DNA of 6,721 nucleotides, taken from positions 1 through 6,721 of the forward strand of contig JASHYD010000137.1 of assembly GCA_030043175.1 (NCBI GenBank), written 5' to 3'. Both the position numbers and the translations under genes were made by a program. Below the pieces are notes generated by a model. That model was given only the letters and a program-made list of their open reading frames with translations. It was not told the origin of the DNA and did not search any database. Source of the DNA: Xanthobacteraceae bacterium (lineage in GTDB: Bacteria > Pseudomonadota > Alphaproteobacteria > Rhizobiales > Xanthobacteraceae). Below are positions 1-5,606 of the stretch, piece by piece; within the stretch, counting starts at the first letter, position 1, and the number at the start of each line of letters is the position of its first letter.

Positions 1-62
1 GCGATCAAGCGCGGTCTAAACCACATTTGGTCCGTAGCACCTTCGAGAACGCCCCCCGACAT

Positions 63-784
63 GTCGCCAATGGCGACCTTATCCAAGAAAATTACCGCCG
101 GCGTGCGCGGCGAGATTTTGCAGCTCAAGGAAGCCATCAACACTATGGTGAACCAACTGCGGTCGTTTGCCTTCGAAGTCACCCGCGTGGCGCGCGAGGT
201 CGGCACCGATGGAAAGCTCGGTGGTCAAGCGGCGGTGCCTGGGGTCGCTGGCACTTGGAAGGACCTCACCGACGACGTAAACTTTATGGCTTCCAACTTG
301 ACCGACCAAGTCCGCGGGATCGTCAAGGTGGTGACCGCAGTGGCCAATGGCGATCTCAATCAGCGTCTTTCATACAAGCGAAGGGCGAGGTCGCCGCCCT
401 CGCCGACACCGTCAACAATATGACCGATTGCGCGCTCGAAAAAAACGCTTTCTGCTTTGCGACGTTTCCCTGCAATTCATCGTTGATCTCCTCCAGTCTG
501 GGCGAAGCACCGCACGTGAGCATCGTTGTGCTCCCGAGCCTGCTCGGGCAGTCGCAGCAGCTGACCGTCCAGTTGCAATCCCGCCAGGGTGAGCTTCAGC
601 GGACCAACGAAGAGCTGGCCGCCCAAGCGAAATTGCTGGCGGAGCAGAATGCCGAGGTCGAGCGAAAGAATGCCCAGGTCGAGCAAGCGCGCTTCGCGCT
701 TGAGGAGAAAGCCGACCAGCTTGCTCTCACCTCGAAGTACAAGTCGGAATTTCTCGCCAACATGTCCCACGAGCTGCGCACGTC
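63..784 (+). pseudogene. Decayed poly-HAMP / GAF hybrid histidine kinase fragment
   Basis: This is the remains of a very large sensor kinase of the poly-HAMP type, normally a cytoplasmic or membrane phosphorelay protein. Read in pieces: VANGDL (63-80), then, after one extra A at 81, SKKIT...[14 protein letters not shown] and the HAMP signature [12 protein letters not shown] with [11 protein letters not shown] (82-369). A base is missing at 370-374, then [18 protein letters not shown] (375-428). The text jumps to the end of a GAF domain, CALEK (429-443), is shifted at a 7-A run (439-445), reads RFLLCDV, and is restored near 482-485 to read ISSSLGEAP and IVVLP. A second deletion leads to the coiled-coil linker ([37 protein letters not shown]). 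The phospho-acceptor His codon is 768-770. The ATPase and receiver domains are absent. The left boundary is uncertain; nothing recognisable precedes 63. The family is clear from the motifs; loss of function is inferred from the multiple lesions. Confidence 0.85.
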
Positions 785-1219
785 ATTGGCGGTCTGCTGG
801 TCACCACATGGGGCGGCCTGAAGCGAAAGCGTGTTTATGGCGTCCTCGTTCCGATGCTGCTGGCGGGCGTCCTCCGGGTCGTCTACGAATTTTCGACGCT
901 TGTGCTCGTCAGCGCGGCGGCCGCGCTCTTTGGGGCCGGGATGCATCCGGTCCCAAACGCGCATTCCCAGGCCATCTGGCAGTCCTACACGCCTCGCGAA
1001 CTGCAAGGACGCGTATTTTCGATCCGCCGGCTTATTGCTTGGGCCGTCATGCCTGTTTCAACCGCATCAGCAGGAGGGCTCGCCGGGGTGCTCGATCCGG
1101 GATACGTGTTCGCGAGTCTCGGGTTGATATGGGCCGTATTTTGCACCGCGCAGCTCTTTAACCCATACCTGCTGCGCGTCGACGACAAGGCCTGCCTTGA
1201 TGGTGTCAGTAAGCAATGA
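785..1219 (+). pseudogene. C-terminal fragment of an MFS exporter (macrolide-efflux/EntS-like type)
   Basis: An open stretch of 144 codons begins abruptly at [11 protein letters not shown], in a different frame from the kinase relic before it, and ends at TGA 1217-1219. It resembles the second half of drug- or siderophore-exporting major facilitator proteins: a basic cytoplasmic loop (GGLKRKR), hydrophobic segments (VLVPMLLAGVL, LVLVSAAAALFGAGM), and the family-typical stretch NAHSQAIWQSYTPRELQGRVFSIRRLIAW, followed by two more membrane segments and a short polar tail. Family members are usually about 400 residues, so the N-terminal half or more is missing. There is no plausible start codon with a ribosome-binding site at the fragment's beginning. 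An internal ATG (854) would give only about 121 residues, unlikely to make a working transporter. The reading frame itself has stayed open, so the truncation may be more recent than the damage to the kinase relic. Confidence 0.75.
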
Positions 1220-1344
1220 GCGTAGCGGCAACATCATTTTTTTGTCGCCGAATCTGCGCTTTCTCGAGGCCAAGCTACCACCTGACGGATTCGGCGCGCT
1301 CTACAGCCCTCTTGCACATGCACCTTGCTGCTCTGGACGTGGCG

Positions 1345-1472
1345 ACGTCGCCCGATATTTGACCGGCCCGAGGTCAGCCTCGACCTTCCGGCGCTCGCTC
1401 TCCACAGCGCCTTCTCGACCTTCGGCTCGGCGAGGTCTTCGCCTCGACGGTGAGTTTGTCGGCAAGGGTGTT
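1345..1472 (-). pseudogene. Possible frameshifted relic of a coiled-coil protein
   Basis: On the minus strand, three consecutive frames each give a short coiled-coil-like segment: NTLADKLTVEA (from 1472 downward), then KVEKAL (1422-1405), then ESERRKVEADLGPVKY (ending about 1355). Joined across two single-base shifts they form one continuous Lys/Glu-rich segment ending in KVEADLGPVKY. That ending resembles, from memory, a motif preceding the membrane segment of certain uncharacterised rhizobial coiled-coil membrane proteins. No start, stop or membrane part is preserved. The resemblance is modest, and piecing together frames can mislead in GC-rich DNA, so this is tentative. Confidence 0.3.
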
Positions 1473-1713
1473 GCGCTGCTTGCCGCCGTTCGCCGACCGC
1501 CGCGCGGAGCAACGCGCCCACCGTGCTTGCCGAGCGCCAGAACGTCAGCTCCTGTAGGAGGATGAGAGTATCGAGAAAGCGTCTGACTTGGTCTCAAAAT
1601 GACCCACAAGAGACATTCGCTCAAGAATTGGGTTGCAAACATCGGCGGCGCAAATTTGGGGTTGGCGCCAATCAATAGCAGTGCGGGTACGACGTGAGGC
1701 CGACCTATCCTCT

Positions 1714-1737
1714 CAGATCGATGGCGAGCTCGATCTG
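1714..1737 (-). terminator. Stem-loop just downstream of the HWE kinase gene
   Basis: A perfect 8-bp inverted repeat, CAGATCGA (1714-1721) and TCGATCTG (1730-1737), encloses an 8-base loop. It lies about 58 bases past the stop codon of the minus-strand kinase gene. No T-run follows it in the direction of kinase transcription, so it is not a classical intrinsic terminator. It could be a weak terminator, a 3' end-stabilising hairpin, or chance. Confidence 0.3.
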
Positions 1738-1794
1738 GTTCTTGCCATCGAGACCCGCGTGCGCCGTTCAGTCGACCGCGCGAGGGATCGCCGA

Positions 1795-4515
1795 TCAAGG
1801 TGCCGTTGTTCGCACCTCTGACCTTGCCTGTCGCCCGTCAGTTCGATTTTCTCCTTCGCCTGAATTTTGCTCACGTTCCCAAGCCTCCAGGGTGCTCTCT
1901 GCAGGACAGGTCAGATGCCAGGTCAGGCCCGACGGCGCATAGTCAAGGTCAACCGTACCACCCAGGCTGCTTTCCGCCATCCGTTCGACGACCGTTGTGC
2001 CAAAGCCACGCCGCTCCGGTGCAGACACAGGCGGCCCCCCACACTCAGTCCAGCTCATCGTCAAGGTCTCGCCCTCGGCCCCCCAGCGGATATCTACACG
2101 ACCCTTGTCCGTCGACAGTGCCCCGTATTTCCCGGCATTGGTGGCAAGCTCGTGAAGTGCGAGCCCGATGGCCTGCGCGGAAGCGGCCCTCAAGCGCAGC
2201 TTGGGCCCATTCGCGGCGATACGAGAACCAATGAGGTCGGCGAAATGCGAGAGTTGGGCACGGACCAGGTCCTCGAGTTCGACTCCTCGCCATTCGTTCC
2301 GAACGAGCAGCTCCTGATTGGCTGAAAGCGACTGGATGCGCTCGGAGAAGCGCTCGACGAAATCGCTCGGATTTTTTGCGGCGGTCTGGTGAGCTATCGA
2401 GTCCACGACGCTGAGCATATTCTTGGCGCGATGATTGACCTCGCGCGTGAGGAGGTGCTCCCGTTCCTCGCGCTCCTTACGTTCGGTAACGTCCTGTATG
2501 GTGCCGACAAAACTTACAGCCTGCCGCTCACGACCGGCGCCCTCGAAATACGCGAGCCCGAGCGTCTCCACCCAGCGGACCTCGCCGTCTCCCCGCCGGA
2601 CCCGGAACTCGGTCGCGGAGCGCCCGGGATCAACAGGATTGAGCGCCGCCTCAAGATTCGCCTGAACCAGGTCCACGTCGTCGGGATGCACCACCTTCAA
2701 GAACTCTTCGAGAGTCGTCTCATCCTTTGAAAAATCGAAAATCTCCTGAGAGCGCGTATCCCCCGAAAACAGGCGCCGGCGTGGATCGTACCGGTATGAC
2801 CCAAGCTGGGCTACATCGAGGGCAATCTGCAGACGATCTTTGCTCTCACGTAGCCAATCCTCTGCTGCGTGTCGCCTGGCGGCGGCTCGTCGAAGCTCCG
2901 CCATGAGGGTGTCGACCTCGGCGACTGGGGTTTCGTCCGATGGCAGCGGGCTGCCTTCTCCCAAAGTGGTCGCGGCTTGTGCCGCCTGACCAACCGAGCG
3001 TGCGATAAGTCGGCCCAGCCATGAGGCCAAGGTGGTCACCAGCGCAAATGCCGCTAAAGCCGTCAAAACGATAGTCCACCACAGCTCCCGAACCGGAGCC
3101 GCGAGCAGGGCCGCGGGGGCCCACACCGCGGTTTCCCAGCCGGTCAATTCCGAGCGCGCGTATGCCTCCAGTGACAGTCGCCCTTCGGAGTCGATGAATT
3201 CGAATGCGCCCCCGGGTCCTGCGTGATGCCACTGCGCCGGTGGCAGCTCCTTCCCGATGAATGCATCCTCCTGCTCGGACCGCGCGATGATGCGGTGCGC
3301 GGTGTCGGCGACCACCGCCAGCCGACCTGGCCGCAGTTCAGTGGCTGCGACCAGGCCAGCTACAGCGTGCTGATCTTGCCCCCTCCCGACGACGTAGCGA
3401 CTCTCGCCGCCGATCTCGACCGGCACCGCGACGCCGTACCAAAATTGGTTGATGATGGGGGCCATGAACAGGCCGGTCACTTGCGGCTTACCTGTCGCGA
3501 ATGTCCGCTCTACGGGTTTCGATGCAACCGCCTTTGGCAAAGGCTTGCCGAAGGGCACAAAGGTATTGACAAGTTGCTGCATGTTGCGATTGATGAGCAC
3601 GATGTTGCCGCGTCGCTGAAACGCCAGCGAGGCTTCAGCCTGACGCCGGAACTCGGCGAAGTCGCCTTGGCGGAGCGACGGCGAGGCGGCCAATCCCTGC
3701 AGTCTCTCGATCTCGCCGATGATCTCACGATCAACTCCCGCCGACAAAATACGTGCCTCACTCATCAGTTCATTCCGAACCTCGCGCAGCTGCGCGTCAG
3801 TAATGCGAACTCCTGTGTACAGGTCGAACAGCAAGAGCGGTGCTATGACCGCGCATCCGAGCACGATCAGCAGATGCCACAACGGCCGGGGCTTTCGGAG
3901 CGCGGGCATTGTTCCAATCCGCAAAATGATCGCGCTGGCGACGCAAAGCAGGCTAATGGCGGTCAGCGGCGTGGGCGTCTCCATCGACAGCGTATTGACG
4001 CCGTTCAGGTAGTTGAAGAGCGCAAAGATAGCCATGGCCCCGGCAATGCCGCTGAGAGCGGTCGTGGCGAACCGATGCCTTTCGAAGCAGCCGAGCGCGA
4101 GCGAGGCGCCCGCGAGTTCGAGCGCCACCGGCACCCCGTTTATCAAACGAAACGACGTCTCGGGTTCTGGTACGGCAGCCCGCGGTACGAGCAAGCTGTT
4201 CAAGCGGTTGATGCCGAAATCGATACCGAGTAAATCGAGCAGATCGAGTGCAGCGATAGCGGCCACCGCCAGACCGACGGCAAACGCGAACCCCGACGCC
4301 GCGCCGGGATACATGACAGCGAGGCCGAGTGCCGCAAGACATAAGGCCGCCGTAGGTTTCACGGTTACCAAGACCGAGCCCCAGCTCGACAGCAATGGCA
4401 GTGACACCCACCAGCTGATCAACGCCGCGGCGGCAATTGCCACGGAGGCAAAGCCAGCAGCTTGACTCGCGCGTTGCCTATTCAGGTTGCCGGCCAGATC
4501 AATAAAGAGCGTCAC
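1795..4515 (-). CDS. HWE-family sensor histidine kinase with multi-pass membrane input, periplasmic sensor and PAS domain
   Basis: A 906-residue inner-membrane kinase that would autophosphorylate on His and pass phosphate to a response regulator. Residues about 20-230 hold six or seven hydrophobic segments. Residues 232-475 form a large periplasmic segment, probably double-Cache-like, closed by a membrane helix at 478-499. Residues 500-550 are HAMP-like and helical. A PAS domain (556-680) contains VVHPDD and ends in GTIQDVTERK. The kinase core has NHRAKN with His695 (codon 2433-2431), the N-box LALHELATNAGKYGAL (Asn793), WTE (822-824) as the W-x-E of HWE kinases, and a GFGT glycine box (837-840). 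A charged tail of about 36 residues follows. The start is GTG (4515-4513) with GGAG five bases upstream. No frameshift or missing key residue was seen. No regulator is adjacent, so it is an orphan here. HWE kinases often feed the alphaproteobacterial general stress response, but the partner and signal are unknown. Confidence 0.93.
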   Translation of the reverse strand: MTLFIDLAGNLNRQRASQAAGFASVAIAAAALISWWVSLPLLSSWGSVLVTVKPTAALCLAALGLAVMYPGAASGFAFAVGLAVAAIAALDLLDLLGIDFGINRLNSLLVPRAAVPEPETSFRLINGVPVALELAGASLALGCFERHRFATTALSGIAGAMAIFALFNYLNGVNTLSMETPTPLTAISLLCVASAIILRIGTMPALRKPRPLWHLLIVLGCAVIAPLLLFDLYTGVRITDAQLREVRNELMSEARILSAGVDREIIGEIERLQGLAASPSLRQGDFAEFRRQAEASLAFQRRGNIVLINRNMQQLVNTFVPFGKPLPKAVASKPVERTFATGKPQVTGLFMAPIINQFWYGVAVPVEIGGESRYVVGRGQDQHAVAGLVAATELRPGRLAVVADTAHRIIARSEQEDAFIGKELPPAQWHHAGPGGAFEFIDSEGRLSLEAYARSELTGWETAVWAPAALLAAPVRELWWTIVLTALAAFALVTTLASWLGRLIARSVGQAAQAATTLGEGSPLPSDETPVAEVDTLMAELRRAAARRHAAEDWLRESKDRLQIALDVAQLGSYRYDPRRRLFSGDTRSQEIFDFSKDETTLEEFLKVVHPDDVDLVQANLEAALNPVDPGRSATEFRVRRGDGEVRWVETLGLAYFEGAGRERQAVSFVGTIQDVTERKEREEREHLLTREVNHRAKNMLSVVDSIAHQTAAKNPSDFVERFSERIQSLSANQELLVRNEWRGVELEDLVRAQLSHFADLIGSRIAANGPKLRLRAASAQAIGLALHELATNAGKYGALSTDKGRVDIRWGAEGETLTMSWTECGGPPVSAPERRGFGTTVVERMAESSLGGTVDLDYAPSGLTWHLTCPAESTLEAWEREQNSGEGENRTDGRQARSEVRTTAP

Positions 4516-4520
4516 GTAGG

Positions 4521-4524
4521 CTCC
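4521..4524 (-). promoter_or_regulatory. Ribosome-binding site of the HWE kinase
   Basis: GGAG on the minus strand (CTCC on the plus strand) lies five bases before the GTG codon at 4515-4513. Its spacing supports GTG as the true start and places the first membrane segment about 20 residues in, as expected for this protein type. Confidence 0.6.
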
Positions 4525-5485
4525 AGACAGTCAAAACCGTGGGCCGGCAGGCGCTCCCGGACGCATAGTCGAAACCTGTCCGGCGACATTCTCAACATAA
4601 GTGCTTGGGCGAACCAGGCTATGTCTTTGAATTTTTTTTTTGTCGCAGCCCGAGCGATTGCCAGCCCCTGGTCAAGGGCTGCCGAGCAGTCGCCGCTGCG
4701 GCGGGTTCACGCTAGAAAGCGGCCCTGCTGGCGGCGCGCCACGACTTCGGCCTCGGGCGGGGACAAACATAGCGACGACCCGCAACGTAACGCCATTTCA
4801 TTGCACCCCGATCCCGCTAGGCTCTCCCAAACCAGCGCGGAGGATATCACGGGTGCGACGCCGCGACTTCATTGCCAGCCAATTGCGGACGTGCTTGCGC
4901 CCATTGCCTTCGTCACAGCGCCCCCACGGCGTCGGCCAGCCAGCCGAAAACACGGGTTCCCTAGCATCGCGGCAAGTTCTACGAAGCGACCCGTTGCCGG
5001 AATTTGGCATCGACTCTGCTGGATGGGTATTCGACATGCCAAGTATCCGACATAACACGAGAAATCCCCAAAAACTGTCGCCAACTATGTTTTTCCATCT
5101 TCCGCGAATCGTCCTTTTCCGACCGTAGTGGGCGTGCCTCGGCGGACTTGGGACATCCACCGGGGGGGCGCGGTTTTTTCGACTGTCGAGGTGGACAATC
5201 CCAAAATCCGGCAAGGCGTAAAGGAGCAAAACGCGTGGGGGCCAATTCGTCATCGCGGGGCCCATCCCGGCAGTCTCGACCATGACGGCACGGCGCCCAC
5301 TATCGGGAGCGGAGAAGGGCGAGTTTGGGCCACTCTGTGAAACGATCGAAATGGCGACAGCCGATTTGCATGGGATCCACGCGGATTGGCTTGGCGCCTA
5401 TGGGGCTTCTCCCGGCCGCACCCGGGGGACAAGGAGGAGGCCCGTTCAAGCCGGAAGAGGTGAGGGCTGCATCCGAATGCGATTG

Positions 5486-5501
5486 CCCCGCCCTTGCGGG
5501 G
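5486..5501. repeat. GC-rich hairpin, CCCCGC-CCTT-GCGGGG
   Basis: A perfect 6-bp inverted repeat with a 4-base loop. There is no T-run on either side, so it is not an intrinsic terminator for a gene in this window. Short GC palindromes of this type are frequent in intergenic DNA of related genomes and may belong to a dispersed repeat family; that cannot be tested from one copy. Confidence 0.5.
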
Positions 5502-5528
5502 AGGAGTTCGCGGCATTCTTCGAGCGTT

Positions 5529-5540
5529 ATAGGCGCCTAT
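5529..5540. promoter_or_regulatory. Perfect 12-base palindrome upstream of the porin gene (possible operator)
   Basis: ATAGGCGCCTAT is a perfect dyad ending 66 bases before the porin start codon, a position compatible with a binding site for a dimeric regulator in the promoter or leader. No other copy was noticed in the window and no matching regulator gene is present, so function is only inferred. Confidence 0.3.
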
Positions 5541-5593
5541 GGGGAAGATAAAAACCCAGCCCTAGTTTTGTCCCTCTTAAAGCAAGCCGCTCC

Positions 5594-5600
5594 AGGCGGA
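5594..5600 (+). promoter_or_regulatory. Weak ribosome-binding site of the porin gene
   Basis: AGGCGGA ends six bases before the GTG at 5607-5609. It is an imperfect match to AGGAGG, but it is the only purine-rich element at the right spacing, and it supports this GTG over an upstream in-frame TTG at 5568, which has no such element. Confidence 0.45.
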
Positions 5601-5606
5601 TGGAAA

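Larger units (their letters stand above)
1220..1794. other. Gene-poor stretch with possible relics
   Basis: No intact gene is supported here on either strand. Several reading frames stay open by chance in the GC-rich composition, but their translations are Arg/Ala/Pro-rich and show no recognisable domain, good start or ribosome-binding site. Two things stand out: a possible minus-strand coiled-coil relic at about 1345-1472 and a stem-loop at 1714-1737, both listed separately. A 7-T run (1237-1243) follows the transporter fragment without a compact hairpin in front of it. No insertion-sequence ends or target duplications were seen. Confidence 0.6.
4516..5606. other. Long non-coding region between divergent kinase and porin genes
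   Basis: About 1.09 kb separates the start codons of the two divergent genes. Both strands carry overlapping open frames of up to about 160 codons, but their translations are low-quality (Arg/Pro/Ser-rich, no domain, no signal peptide, no convincing ribosome-binding site), so none is called. Contents: a 10-T tract (4632-4641), weak inverted repeats at 4603-4619 and 4663-4680, a GC hairpin at 5486-5501 and a 12-base palindrome at 5529-5540. Promoters of both genes should lie here, but I could not identify -35/-10 boxes or a clear ECF (GGAAC...CGTT) promoter. Decayed coding sequence or intergenic repeats are possible occupants. Confidence 0.6.

Noticed and set aside
1..62. Leading segment before the kinase relic
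   Set aside because: No frame gives recognisable protein similarity and no RNA or repeat signature was seen, so it is left unannotated.
1198..1243. TGATG...CATCA inverted repeat followed by 7 T after the transporter fragment
   Set aside because: The stem is only 5 bp with a loop of about 29 bases, too weak for an intrinsic terminator.
1301..1798. 165-codon minus-strand open frame
   Set aside because: Mostly Arg/Pro/Gly noise without a start signal; only its last part contributes to the possible frameshifted relic listed separately.
3223..4233. 336-codon open frame on the plus strand
   Set aside because: It lies wholly antisense to the HWE kinase, whose domains are clear. The translation has no recognisable domain and reflects GC-rich codon mirroring.
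4603..4641. Hairpin GCTTGG/CCAGGC followed by a 10-T tract, resembling a terminator
   Set aside because: The T tract begins about a dozen bases after the stem, the stem has a wobble pair, and no plus-strand gene lies upstream to terminate.
1237..4646. Shared 12-mer TTTTTTTGTCGC at 1237-1248 and 4635-4646, flanking the kinase gene
   Set aside because: The match is mostly a T-run and does not extend on either side, so it is not evidence of insertion-element ends or a transposition unit.
4640..5128. Plus-strand open frame of about 162 codons in the intergenic region
   Set aside because: Composition is Arg/Pro/Ser-rich, with no domain or good ribosome-binding site, and overlapping frames on both strands are equally open. 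A stretch like GGFTLESG is vaguely reminiscent of spurious translations of intergenic repeats, but too weak to call.
4798..5283. Minus-strand open frame of about 161 codons
   Set aside because: No recognisable family or signal peptide, and it mirrors other open frames in the same GC-rich stretch.
5282..5551. 89-codon plus-strand open frame before the porin
   Set aside because: No family resemblance, and it runs through the GC hairpin and the palindrome, which fits non-coding DNA better.
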